A stretch of 64,000 nt of DNA from Celoporthe dispersa (lineage: Eukaryota; Ascomycota; Sordariomycetes; Diaporthales; Cryphonectriaceae), in assembly GCA_016584495.1 (NCBI GenBank), contig WAID01000004.1:2108001-2172000 (forward strand). The letters run 5' to 3'. The notes beneath the pieces are model-generated. The model was not told the origin of the DNA. It did no database searches and saw only the letters and a program-made list of their open reading frames with translations. Each line of letters starts with the position of its first letter. Position 1 is the stretch's first letter. The position numbers and the translations under genes are program-made. Positions 48,109 to 59,044 of this stretch are shown piece by piece.

Positions 48109-49632
48109 GGCGGGTTCGGGTGATAAAAGAGTGGCCAGCTCATGACTTCAATAATCAGGAGACGGGAATGCCAGCGCGTGTTCTCGTTGGGTGTATGAAT
48201 CGACTGAGGCTTTCTGGCGAAATGCTCGAGAAGAAAAAAAAAGAAGGAAAAAAAAAAGAGACGTCGCTCCAGTATTTCCAGTCCGTGCAATCTCTCGCTT
48301 GATCCCAGAAGTTTCATGTACAAAGCACCGGCGAGCAGATGACAGGTAGCAAGGAACAAAGATTCAAGAGCACAGTATATACAGAAACGAGAGTATGCAA
48401 CAATGAAGAACGACCGTTGACGTTGCGCGGACCAAAAAAAATCAAGGATACAAATGTCAGATCAGCAGCAGTAGCAGCAGCAACACGAGAAACGAGACGT
48501 TGGCTGCATCTTGGCAGTGCTCCTTCCTCTTCCTGCCGGTCTCCGGGTCCAATCGCCTTCGACAATGAGACCCACATGCGCCAGAGACCTGACGTGCTTG
48601 GATACCCCTGCATTATGGCACTGGGACCCTAACCCTTCTGACTTCTATGCTCCCTTTCTTCAAGTGTTCAGTGCATGACTTAGCAGCCCTGAACATCTTC
48701 GCCACCCTCTTCATGAGTCGGTTGCGCATACTGACGCGCGGACAAGGAGATATCGCTCACTACATACCTCAGTAAAATCTTGACCATTTGTCGTAAGGCT
48801 GTACAAATGCGGCATAATCATCAACGTTGCGTGTTGCAGATTCTGCGCCATGCCGCGCCATGGGAAAAGTGGCGTCTCTCGGTCTTTCTCTTGGGGGAGT
48901 AATCCTAGCGCATATTGATTTCTGCCTGGGAATGAGATGAGAATGTCTGAAGGCTGTAGGAGAATTGCTGACACACTGGTGTCTTGAGTCCAATCATGTC
49001 AACGCCGGCACACTTTACTATACTGCTCAACAGCCTCGCTTGTGGCTCGTATTATTACCCTTGCATGGGCAGCTGATACCTATTCAACATGACTACAGAG
49101 GTTGTTCGGCCCTTAGGAAAGCTTCTCACAGACTATTTGACATGCTCAATAAGGTAGTCGCAATAGTAACATGTGAAGACGTTTCCAATGCTGATACTGC
49201 GTCCGAGATCGAAGAGCTACAAATCCTCATTAGTGTCACTAGAGGCTCGGTAACTTCGTTCCATGCCGATCAAAAAAGTAGTCATCACAAGTCTCTCTGC
49301 GTAGCTTGCGATTGCAATCCTAAATTGAGACGAGCAAGGCGAGCGCTGGTGAGCACAAACCTAGGTGCATTTGGACTACTTTCTCAACAGAAGGAGCAGT
49401 GCCGTTATGTAGACCGAGCACTGGAGCCTGTGGGGGTCTACGTGGGCCAATTAGAGGGATCAGTGTACGGCTCCTGGCCAGGCAGCTTTCCAGGCTGTCC
49501 GGCTCTCCTTTCTTTTCCTTCTTCTTGCCTCGGCGTTCTATCGATTCAGGCGTTCTATCGATTCAGACCCATTTCTCATAAATTCAACGTTTTGCTACAC
49601 CCTTCGCCGACCAGAATACACCCAGTGTCACA
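48109..49632. other. Intergenic, P4-ATPase promoter and ankyrin-gene promoter
   Basis: No gene supported; the open frame 48965-49789 overlaps the next gene in another frame and has no ATG-anchored domain. A 16-bp direct repeat (GCGTTCTATCGATTCA) occurs twice at 49534-49565. Confidence 0.5.
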
Positions 49633-50214
49633 ATGGCAGGCAGTGATTCCCAGAGCAACGCTGATGGTGGCAGCCACCTCTCCCCGTCCCTCACGCAACA
49701 GGACACCGCCGAACCGCCAGCGATTCAAGCAGCCGAGACCAGAGACAATGATGAGGCAAAAGACCTGGAGGAGCGGAAAAACTGGTTAACGACACACAAA
49801 CCACCTCTTTTCGTGGAGCCTCTAAGCAAGCACCCTTCTGAGGTTAAGGTGGCAGCCATGCGCGCGGCAATCAACGCGGGCGCCGACGTCAATGAGCTTG
49901 ACCACTATCCGTACCCGGGTTACAACGAGGGACGACCACTACATGCTTGTGTTCGACCTTGGGCGAATATAGCCGAAAATCTTGCTGCCATTGAGCTACT
50001 ACTCGAGCATGGCGCCGACCCGCGACTATTCGGTATGAGCGCAGCGCACTTTCCAGCCATACATACTGCCAGATATTACCGGGAACACCCTCAGCTCCCT
50101 GAGGATCAGGCGATTTGGGACCGGATTGTTACTCTGTTTGAGGAGGCGATTGTTAGGCTGGGGCCAAAGAAACAAAAGGAGTATTTTCAAATCCAGAGGG
50201 AGGCCCGGCAATGA
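49633..50214 (+). CDS. Short ankyrin-repeat-like protein
   Basis: Single-exon gene for 193 residues. The N-terminal 50 residues are Ser/Gln/Asp-rich and probably disordered. Residues 65-145 carry two or three ankyrin-like units: VKVAAMRAAINAGADVNELD, GRPLHACVRPWANIAENLAA with IELLLEHGADPRLFG, and a weaker third unit with HTARYYREHPQ. The C-terminus is a charged helix ending QKEYFQIQREARQ. No signal peptide or membrane segment. Ankyrin units mediate protein binding, so function cannot be specified. Start chosen at the first in-frame ATG after a pyrimidine-rich leader. Confidence 0.8.
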   Translation: MAGSDSQSNADGGSHLSPSLTQQDTAEPPAIQAAETRDNDEAKDLEERKNWLTTHKPPLFVEPLSKHPSEVKVAAMRAAINAGADVNELDHYPYPGYNEGRPLHACVRPWANIAENLAAIELLLEHGADPRLFGMSAAHFPAIHTARYYREHPQLPEDQAIWDRIVTLFEEAIVRLGPKKQKEYFQIQREARQ

Positions 50215-51228
50215 TCATGGTCTAGCACCTAGATGCGAGGGCGAGGTTTGAGACGAGGAGGTAAAGCTGTTTTGTTTCATGACTTCGTCAAGGCGTTTGT
50301 TGAAAGCAAAACAGTGGCCTTAACATGGACTATAGGCTGCCCTTGAGTATATGTTTGAGTTGTTCATTAGTTAGTTCCTAAAACCAAGCAAGCCAAGCAC
50401 TAGATTACTCTGAACGGCCTCGTCTATGCTCATTGAAGGGAGTCTTGTTGGTGATCTTCCTTAGCGGGAACAACAGCCGTCTTGAAAAGTAGACTCCAGC
50501 ATTTTCAAGAGCACATGCAAGTGCCCTGGAGGGTATCAGAACGGCCCTGTACGGAGTAGCACAGCAAGCTCAGGTAGTTTTGCTGGTTAAAGAATTCAGA
50601 AACGACTTGCTTTGTAGTACCTGTGAACTTCGAGACTTGGGATGAGCATGACGCAAAAGAGCTCAGCTCCGAGGTGAACGGAGAGTCTTCTGAGGAAGAG
50701 TCGGCATGGGCCAGGGATGCCTCGTGTTTATCGAAACTGACAACCGTCGTGGTGGCAACTTGTGCCGTTGCTATGTCCTTGGGAAAGACGATGCACTTTC
50801 TTGACTACAACTACGGTTCCGACTAAACCCACGGTTGTTTACTTTTGGGCCCGCACTAGACTTCTTCTTTCTATTTTTTTTTCTTTCTTGGTCAATGTAA
50901 ACATTGCAGTTGCAACTCATATCAATGACAACATGTGAGTACTTTGGACCTAGCTGGAATGTAAAACCAGACCAAAAAGAAAGCTTCATCTCTAGGGATG
51001 TCATGTCGAGCGGCTGATCTTCAAACCGCTGCGCAAACATGTTTGAGACATGCCAGTCTGGACAGGAATGCCGCCCTAGCCTTCTCACAAGGGAGACCAC
51101 AACATTAATAATATTGATTCATGCTGTCATAAAAAAGAGACATTCCGCCGTCTGTACTGTGATACCCCTTTTCAGCTTTTGCATTATGCCAACTCTCTAC
51201 CTTGTTCAGCATTGTGCGCAACGACAGT
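50215..51228. other. Intergenic spacer
   Basis: An acidic open frame (50623-50826) has no ATG at its start and is not called. Otherwise nothing recognisable. Confidence 0.5.
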
Positions 51229-53129
51229 ATGGAGCTGGACCTTTATTGGATCACGTTTCTGACCCTCCTTCCAACTGTCATCCTCCTCCTTGGACGCAAT
51301 CTGTTTTTAAAGGCCGTCACATTCATCCTCAGACTATGGAGACGCCCTGAACAGCGGGAGCCGGCACGGCCGCTCGGACAAAAAATGGACCCAAGCAGCT
51401 CCCTTCTCTCCAAGGACGAAAAGTCAACTGCACCACCGACCCAGCGCTCGAAACTCCATGAAGTAGCCCGGTTTCACAGAACCTTCCTCCCTATCTATCT
51501 CCTCGTGATGTCCTCCGAGTGGCTCTCCGGACCATACTTGTATCCTCTGCTCCGTGACGACCGCGCCCTCCCCGAGTCCACCGTCTGCGCACTCTACGCC
51601 ACGGCCTACACTTCGGCCGCTGTCTCCGCACTGGTCACAGGATTCCTTGCCGACCGGTACGGTCGGCGCAAAGCCTGCCTCGCTGAGTGTGTTATCCACT
51701 CCGCAGCGTGTCTGACGGTGATCTTTGGCGGCGACAGCCTCCCTGTTCTCTTCCTGGGGCGCGTCCTGGCGGGCACGGCGCTCACGCTGCTGTGGACCGT
51801 GTTTGAGAGCTGGATGGTGACGGAGTGGAATTCCAGGGCTCTCAATGGTGAGGGGGAGAATGGTGGAGGGGAGATGAGCAGGATGTTCGGGCTCATGACG
51901 ACGGCGAACTGTATGACTGCTATAGTGGGCGGGGTAGTGGGACATTGTATGGTGTCTTTACTTGGGTCTAAGGTGTGGCCTTTTGGAGTTGGAATTGTAA
52001 GTATCGGGATTGGAGCTTGACAGAGTTAGAAGACGCGGCTGACAGTTGATGACAGGTCATGGAAGGCATTGCGGCGGTGTTAATGCTGAGGAATATGGTG
52101 AGTATGCTTGCCCTCGTGTAAAAAATAGCATTACTGACGGTACGGTGCAGAATGAGAATTATGGCGTCAAGCTTGAGGAGAAGGATGACGGGGTGGAGTC
52201 TGAATCTGCGCCAGAGATAACCGGACGTGGACGCCTCGGTGGTGAGTCCTTATGAGCGCCGTATTGATCCCGCCCAGACGCTGACAGGCATCCCTCTAGA
52301 TGGTCGCCTCTGGGCTCTGGCCCTCGTGACCTGCTGTTTCGAGGGAACCAACTTTCTTGTGGTCTTCTTCTGGCCCAGCGTCCTCCAAGATGCCCACAAC
52401 GAGGCACTCGACGTCGCAGGGGAGGTATACACCCCCAGCTCCACGACGTCCCGTATGGCGTCGTGTTCGCATCCTTCATGGCCGCCATGATCCTCGGAGC
52501 ACTGCTTTTTAACGCATACTCCGGGTCGAACCTCTTCCAGGACGCCGGAGCGAGCGCGGCAAGGTCGCCCGTCTGCCTGCTCATCAGCGCCGTAGTCCTC
52601 GCCGGGTTCAGTCTGCTCAGCTTGAGCGCGCTGAGGGGCGAGGTCGCACAATTCTGCACTTTCTTGGTATTCGAGGTCGCAAATGGCGTATACATACCCA
52701 GCATGGCGTACATACGCGGCTTGGTGGTCGATGACAGGAGTCGCACGGGCCTGTATGGGCTGATGAAGGTGCCCCTGTTCTTGTTCGTCATACTCGCTCT
52801 TGGAATCACGGCCGAAGGTAAAGTTTCATATTTCTTCTGAAAATCATGGATGCATTCGCACGGTGCTGACCGATATCCCTGATACAGATAACAGCGCAAG
52901 ACGGGTCATCTTTGCATCTGCGTCGCTGTGTCTGCTCCTCGCCGTGGTGGCCTTGGTGTCTGGGTTTTTGGAGACGCTGAGATGTCCGAAGGCGACGTCC
53001 AATTCCGCGCAAGAGACTTCGGATGCATCTGCATCTGCAAGCGCCCCACTCATGGGTTACGGGGACGGATCAAAGATGGTGGTAGAAAAGATGATGGATG
53101 AGAAGCCAGAATGTAGTGCTGGGTTATAA
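51229..53129 (+). CDS. MFSD5-type transporter, predicted molybdate-anion transporter (apparent frameshift)
   Basis: Major facilitator of the MFSD5/MOT2 group linked to molybdate uptake. Exons 51229-51996, 52056-52097, 52151-52241, 52300-52817 and 52888-53129 give about 553 residues. Signatures: MSSEWLSGPYLYPLLRD, TGFLADRYGRRKACLAECV, GRVLAGTALTLLWTVFESWM, and FEGTNFLVVFFWPSVLQDAH in exon 4. N-terminal and later helices match the family layout. The frame changes in exon 4 at the C5 run 52432-52436, between DVAGE and LHDVPYGVVFASF; one missing C explains it and no normal intron does. Exon 2 is only 42 bp. The ATG at 51229 is the first in frame. It converges on SSF1 with about 100 bp between stops. 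Confidence 0.87.
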
Positions 53130-53233
53130 AAAGGTAGCAGCACGACGTTCAAGGGGTATAATTCAGTGGTATGATTTGGTCTGGTGAACCTGCACTGCGC
53201 TCTCGTAGGCTGAGACTTTTGGGAGGACACCGC

Positions 53234-54728
53234 CTATCGATGGTCAGCTATTTGTTCTTCCTCGTCGGACCATTCCCCATTTTCATCGGCTTCTTCGTTC
53301 GTCTTGGCCTCGGCATCGCCCTCCAGACCCTCGCTGTCAAACTCGTTCTCGTCCATGTAGTCGTATACATCACTGCCGAGATCGTCGAGATCCATATCAT
53401 CTTCCTCTTCGTCAGATGCCTCACCATCCTTGCCGCTGCCCTTCTTGGCCCTCTTCGCGGCCTTCTTCTTTTCCACGTTTTCTCGTTGCTGTTTCCTCCT
53501 GGCCTCCTTCTCCTGGCGCCTCTGCTCCCACATCTTCTCCAGCTCTCGGATCTCTTCCTTCGACTTGTGGATGTACTCATGCCACATGACCTTGCCGGCA
53601 CACATGCCCTCCTCGACCTTGGTCAGCCGCAGCTTCATGCGCGGGCCCAGCTCGACGAGCTTGACAGCCCGCCTTTCCACCTTGTCGGGGCCGTTTGCTT
53701 CCGTCCCGTCGTCATCGTCACTACCCTCCTCCTCCTCGGCGGCAGCGGGGCGACCCCTGGGCGCAACCTTCTTCCCTTCCCGCGGTGTCCATGACTTCCA
53801 CTTCAGCATCCGTGTCGGCCTCGCTCCCGCTCGTACCATCCGTCGTGTATCCATCGCCGTTCTCGCCGCCAATCATGTAGTCCGCGATGTCCTGCAGCTT
53901 GCTTAAGTTCGGCAGCTTGCCTTTCCTGCTCTTGCTGTTCATCAGCCTCTCCGCCGCATTCAGCCTCTTGACGGCCTTGGAAACACCCGTTACTTTCGTC
54001 GTGATGGCGAAGTGGCGGAAGTTCAACACGTAAGAGCCGTTATTCTTTGAGGACCGTTCGCGGTTGAGAAGGAGGACGCGGCGGATAGATTTGAGCGGTG
54101 CAACCTGCGGGTTGATAGGGGGGAAGAGACCGTGGAAGACGGAAGTGACGAGGGTTTCAAGGTGGCGCGGGACGTTCTCGGGAGCCCTGCCAGGGTCGCT
54201 GGTCATCTGGTTCATGACGAGCTGCAAGCGCAGTCAGTAACTCCACGGCATCCACAGGGCAGCGCACAGGGAAGCGAGACATACCAAGGGCGGAGTGATG
54301 TACTCCTTGCCGCCTCCCTTGGGGTGCCTCTGCGCCCGTCTCACATCCTTGGCGAGCGAGTACTTCTCGACCCGGAAATGCAGCGTCGGGCCCTGCGGGG
54401 TGGTGCAGACCCTGAGGTTCGTGTTGCCCGTCTCGCTCCTCGAGAACAGCAGCAGGTGCGTGACGCCGAGGGGCCCGCACATGGTCACGTAGTCGCGGAG
54501 CCTGTTTGCCTTCCTCTCCTTCAGCCTGCTCGCCGTACCTGGCTCCATGACCCTGCGCACGTCGGTGGCCAGCTGGGAGATGCTCGAGCCGACCTCGCCT
54601 GCACCGATGCGGATCACCATGCTCTTGGGATTGTTCGGGTCCAGCTTCCCTGGGCCAGACGCCACGCCCGACTTGCTGTTCGGGTTGGCGGCTGCATGGG
54701 TGCGCTTCTTTGTGCGTCGTTTCGCCAT
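53234..54728 (-). CDS. SSF1: Brix-domain ribosome biogenesis protein (apparent frameshift)
   Basis: Nucleolar factor for 60S subunit assembly (Ssf1/Ssf2, Peter Pan family). Exons 54285-54728 and 53234-54221 give about 476 residues. The N-terminus is basic (MAKRRTKKRTHAA), followed by Brix-domain blocks: PKSMVIRIG, MCGPLGVTHLLLFSRSETG, RVCTTPQGPTLHFRVEKYSL, HLETLVTSVFHGLFPPINPQ and SYVLNFRHFAI. A conserved central block VERRAVKLVELGPRMKLRLT is followed by a Lys/Arg coiled-coil and acidic tail. The frame changes at 53774-53783, between VEVMDT and APRGRPAAAEEEE, consistent with one extra C in the CCC runs. The intron is 63 bp. Divergent from RRP3 across 379 bp. Confidence 0.92.
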
Positions 54729-55107
54729 GGTCGCTGTTGAAGGCGTGTGGATGTGTGGTTGGGAAGAGAAAGAAAGAGAAAGAGAAGGGAAGAAATTGGT
54801 CCCTCTTCTCTGGTACGTTCCCGGCGAGAGTTGGAGTTCTCAGTAGTGTTTGTACTGCGCGCTAGCATCTGAAATCAGTGTTCAGTCCTTCGAAAAATTT
54901 AAGGTGGGCCGGCGATAAGGCAGGCGATGTGCAGGGCGATAAGCAGAGACACCCAAACCCTGCCAGACCAGCGCGGAAACTTGGAGGGGGACTAAAAAGG
55001 CTCCACCAAAAAGTTCACCCTGTCTATTGCTGGTCTTGGTCTTCCTCTCTCTCTTCCTGGACAGCAACAACATCAGTCCGCCAGCACCTTTAATTCCGAC
55101 CAGCAAG
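54729..55107. promoter_or_regulatory. Bidirectional SSF1/RRP3 promoter with RRPE-like motif
   Basis: The 379-bp gap separates two ribosome-biogenesis genes. GAAAAATTT at 54892-54900 matches the rRNA-processing element (RRPE) core, and GCGATGTGC at 54924-54932 is one base from the PAC motif GCGATGAGC. Both elements co-occur in promoters of ribosome-biogenesis genes in ascomycetes. Motifs are seen directly; function is inferred. Confidence 0.6.
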
Positions 55108-56828
55108 ATGAGCGACAAGGTCGTGAAACGCCAGAAGATCTCGCATGGCTCTGGAGGGCCCTCTGCGCCACCGAGAGACAGGCTCAATGCCAAACCAGAG
55201 CTTGTGGAAAAGGAAGAAGAAGCATCGCTGTCAAGCGACGATAGCGGCCTGGAGGATGAACAGGCGGAGGGAGCGGTCGAGGAGGTGCAAAAGACCTTCA
55301 AGGATCTGGTTCGGCGCACCTCTCGCAGTATCTATCCGTGGCAGGCTTCTGACAAGATGTGACAGGGCATCGTGGACACCTTGGCCGAAGCATGCGCGAC
55401 GCTCAAGTACGACCGACCGACCCAGATCCAAGCCGAGTCTATACCGATCGCACTCCAGGGCAGGGACATTGTCGGCCTCGCAGAGACTGGTTCCGGAAAG
55501 ACAGCAGCATTCGCACTACCCATCCTACAGGCACTCCTCGACAAGCCGCAGTCCTTGTTCTCTCTCGTGCTGGCCCCGACCCGTGAACTGGCCTTCCAGA
55601 TCGGCAAGACATTCGAGGCACTTGGTGCGATCATATCTCTACGAGTCTGCACGATTGTGGGAGGGATGGACTTCACACCGCAACAGATAGCTCTGGCCAA
55701 GAAGCCACACGTCGTCGTCGCCACACCTGGCCGGATACTAGATCACTTCGAACGCACCAAGGGTTTCAGCCTACGCGCCCTGAAGTACCTGGTTCTGGAT
55801 GAGGCGGACAGACTGCTGGAGCTTGAGTTCGGTCCAGTCATTGAGGTGAGCACCTGTTTGGAGGAGGGAAGAGGGGGGGGGGTGGCTCCATGTTGCAGTG
55901 TGGCTGACGAGGCGCCAGAAAATCCTCAAATTCCTGCCGCGAGAGCGAAACACTTTCCTCTTCAGCGCGACAATGAGCTCGAAGGTCGAGAGTCTGCAGC
56001 GGGCATCCCTCCGCGATCCCGTCCGGATCAGCGTCAAGGCCAGCAAATACCAGACCGTCAAGACACTGATACAGAACTATATCTTCATCCCTCTCGTCCA
56101 CAAAGACACCTATCTCGTCTGGTTCTTGGCAAACGAGTTCCGCGGGCAGTCCTGTGTCATCTTTACCAGGACCGTGAACGACACGCAGCGCCTCGCTATC
56201 CTCCTACGGTCCCTTGGGCTGGGTGCCGTTCCCCTGCACGGCCAGCTCAGCCAGTCCAACCGGCTGGGCGCGTTGAACAAGTTCAAGGCCGGAAGCCGTG
56301 ACATTCTTGTGGCGACGGACGTTGCGGCGCGGGGTCTCGATATCCCCAATGTCGATGTAAGCTGACCTGAGCCCCCAAGCCGTGCCTCTTGCCCCCACGT
56401 TATTGACACCAGACAGCTTGTTGTGAACTATGATTTGCCCGGTAACAGTAAGACGTACGTGCACCGTGTGGGACGGACAGCCCGTGCGGGCAAGAGCGGG
56501 CGCGCCATCAACATCGTGACACAGGTGAGACCTCCAGGTGCCGACTGCTGTGCGACCTCCACACGCGCGCGGGCCGCTGACAGTGATCTAGTACGACGTT
56601 GAGATCTTCCAAAGAATAGAGGCAGCACTCGGGGATGAGCAAAAGGAGTACCCCACGGACAAAGAGGAGGTCTTTGTCTTCAAGACACGTGTCGAGGAGG
56701 CACAGCGGGAGGCCAGAATCGAGATGAAGAATCTCCACCAAGACAGAGGAAAGAAGGGCGCGGTGCTCAAAGGGAGGCCGAGAAACGGCAAGCGCAGTCG
56801 CGATCATATGGACGCTGAAGAGGGCTAG
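55108..56828 (+). CDS. RRP3: DEAD-box RNA helicase for 18S rRNA processing
   Basis: ATP-dependent nucleolar RNA helicase needed for pre-18S rRNA cleavage. Exons 55108-55308, 55366-55845, 55919-56356, 56417-56524 and 56592-56828 encode 487 residues, the usual size. After an acidic N-terminus, the Q-motif region reads TFKDLGIVDTLAEAC and PTQIQ. AETGSGKT (residues 106-113) is Walker A; PTRELAFQ, VVATPGRILDH, LDEADRLLE (DEAD at 212-215), FSATMSSKV, TDVAARGLDIPNVD and HRVGRTARAGKSG complete the set. The C-terminus is basic. All introns are 57-73 bp, in phase. The first donor is GTTCGG, unusual, but its branch TTCTGAC and the family sequence support it. Confidence 0.95.
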
Positions 56829-58312
56829 TGGGACAAATTACCAACACCTGCAGATGATGGATGGGCTTCGAATGATTCGAACAGTCTGAGCAACGGATCT
56901 CCACAAGGCACTGATCCCAAAAGAGCTTGCTCCTCCGGATGTAACTTCAGAGGTTACGTGCCCCCAAGGCCTGTCCGGGCTGCCCTAACCAGAGGTCAAG
57001 AGGGAGGGGGACATTTGTTGCTGTGCTTACTTACACCTGGAACTATTGCGGCTTGGCCGCTCCAACCCGTCATCATCACATCTCATTAGATGCCTCTACG
57101 ATCTCAGCCCTGCACGCCGCCTATGGGCTCGGTGGGAGGCGCTATCTGCCCCTACCACACCCCCTCCCCCAACCCAGTGCTTCACACGCGAGACCTGTCA
57201 TCAATATGCATCGATCGACAGATGAGCCAAAGTATCCCATCAGGCAAGCCACGGAGATAAAATTAGGTTGTCGGTCTAGGAGACCCCGTTACGCCCGATC
57301 GGAGGTTGGGACGGAGTTGGGATGAACGGCTGCAGGCAAGGCCCAATGTGTAGCGACATCCGCGACGCTCAACCCCTCTTCGTTACCGCTCAGGGAATCC
57401 AGGCCCGCTGCGGGTATCGCGCCCGGCTGTTCTCATCATACACAGACTTGTCCACCATTGATGAGCGCCACACAAGTTTTTCGAGAAGCCTTTGTTCAAT
57501 TTTCATGCGCTTAATTTCGCACAGATCATCATGTATATACATATATATATATACAGATCTAATTTATCGCTGTAGCGCAAAAGGAGGTCAAAGAAACACT
57601 ACAAAGCTGAAAAGTCGCATGGCGCCATCTCGAACTTGTGAAGAAACGATGACAAGACGGTGTGAATCTCATGGTCGTTTGGACCAGGCACAGCCGTTCT
57701 TCAGTGCAGTGACCGTCGCGACAAACAACTCGAGGGACAGAATGCCTCGTACACGAAGAGCATGACTTGTTTGTGTGTGTGTGTGTGTGTGTGTGTAAGA
57801 AGACTCCCCCCTCACATCGCCACTCCACCACCACTTGACATATCAAGAAGGTTCAGCTAGGTTTGGGGGCGGAGTACGACATTCAGGATGGCAGGCAGCT
57901 TCGTTGGGTCAGCACTACTGTACGGTCTCGGCACTTTGGTACATTTGTCTGGCTGGATTCCAGAGACTATATCCCCTCTTGCATGACTTGTTGGTATTTT
58001 CGGCTCAGCCTAGTCAATGGCGTAGGAGCACTCAGCATCTTACCATCCTGAGTAGAAATATGACTTCTCATCTAGGTCCCGGGACTGATGGATCCCCCCT
58101 CTTTGACGGTTTTCCTCTTCCCATGGCTTCTTTCAACTTCTTTTGTCCGTCCGCCTTCCAGAGCGCCTTTGTAATTACACAAAAGACTGCTTCCTGAGAG
58201 TCATTTTTACCACCGCAGCGGGGTGAAAAAACATTTCTTATCCTTTCACTACCCGGTCGAAAATCGTCTCCACATTCTCTCTCTCTGTGTGTGTGTGTCT
58301 CTCGCCTTCAAG
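56829..58312. other. Intergenic, RRP3 3' flank and promoter of membrane-protein gene
   Basis: Contains a TA-rich run (57537-57555) and a (GT)n microsatellite. ORFs here have no domain or bias. A GT/CT-rich stretch (58280-58302) precedes the next ATG. Confidence 0.55.
57770..57796. repeat. (GT)n microsatellite
   Basis: About twelve GT units with one interruption. Confidence 0.9.
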
Positions 58313-59044
58313 ATGTCATCAGCCTCGCTCCACCTCAAGATCGCTCTCGGCCTCGTGGCCATCGCCTCCGCGATCGAGCTCGCCTTCATCTCCGCCACCG
58401 TCGCCTACCTCGTCCAGATCAACAAGCAGCACCTGGTCGCGACCGAGACCACCGACAGCAGCGAGCCCGTCAACGTTCCCAGCCTCCCCGCCAACCTCTC
58501 CGTGAACCAAGGCCACACCTCCAACGGCGCCGCGGGGACAGGCCTCATCGTGATCGCCCTCGCAGGCAGCCTCGCCCTGCACCTGCGCGGCCGGCCAGGC
58601 TACTACGCATCGACCGCCACGGGAGTCTTCAGCCGGGCTTTCTACCGCCTCTGGCTCGCCCTCAACGTTCCCGCGCTGCTCCTCACGCTGGGCGCACTGG
58701 CATATGTCTTTGCCGTGATGAATGCGCACGCCGGCCAGCGCATCGATGTCGGCGTGCTGCGGGGCCTAGACGCCGGGAGCAAGTACCCGCTGCTGGAGTG
58801 GACGCCGCAGGGGTGGTTCCAGGCGCTGCTTGAGCTGGACCTGGTCCCTGGCGATGTTAACATCGGCGCGATCAGGACTCATCTCAAGATCGCTAGGGGG
58901 TGGGAGTATAACCTGATTCCGTTCTTTATCGTGCAGCTTGCCGAGACGGGGTGTGCTCTGTGGGATGCGAGGCGGAGACGGAGGGAGGATGTGCGGTACG
59001 GGCCTGCCGTGGGAGAGAAAGACGTGCCTTATGGAGGAAAATAG
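58313..59044 (+). CDS. Predicted four-helix membrane protein, unknown function
   Basis: Single-exon gene of 243 residues starting MSSASLHLKIALG. Hydrophobic segments lie at about residues 10-35, 75-95, 115-145 and 200-220. A Thr/Ser/Asn loop (residues 45-75) with one N-x-S site separates helices 1 and 2. A conserved-looking loop between helices 3 and 4 includes LLEWTPQGWFQALLELDLVP. The C-terminus is basic (DARRRRREDVRYG). Topology resembles small fungal MARVEL-like proteins but no diagnostic motif is seen. Strong C bias at third codon positions supports real coding. Isolated from its neighbours by more than 1 kb on each side. Confidence 0.8.
   Translation: MSSASLHLKIALGLVAIASAIELAFISATVAYLVQINKQHLVATETTDSSEPVNVPSLPANLSVNQGHTSNGAAGTGLIVIALAGSLALHLRGRPGYYASTATGVFSRAFYRLWLALNVPALLLTLGALAYVFAVMNAHAGQRIDVGVLRGLDAGSKYPLLEWTPQGWFQALLELDLVPGDVNIGAIRTHLKIARGWEYNLIPFFIVQLAETGCALWDARRRRREDVRYGPAVGEKDVPYGGK

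Noticed and set aside
48965..49789. 274-codon open frame upstream of the ankyrin-like gene
   Set aside because: Overlaps the better-supported ankyrin gene in a different frame; no motif or codon bias.
50623..50826. Acidic 67-codon frame
   Set aside because: Starts at GTG with no in-frame ATG before an upstream stop, and no splice sites that would supply one.
57322..57765. 147-codon plus-strand frame
   Set aside because: Runs through a TA repeat (IYIYIYT) and has no coding bias or motif.
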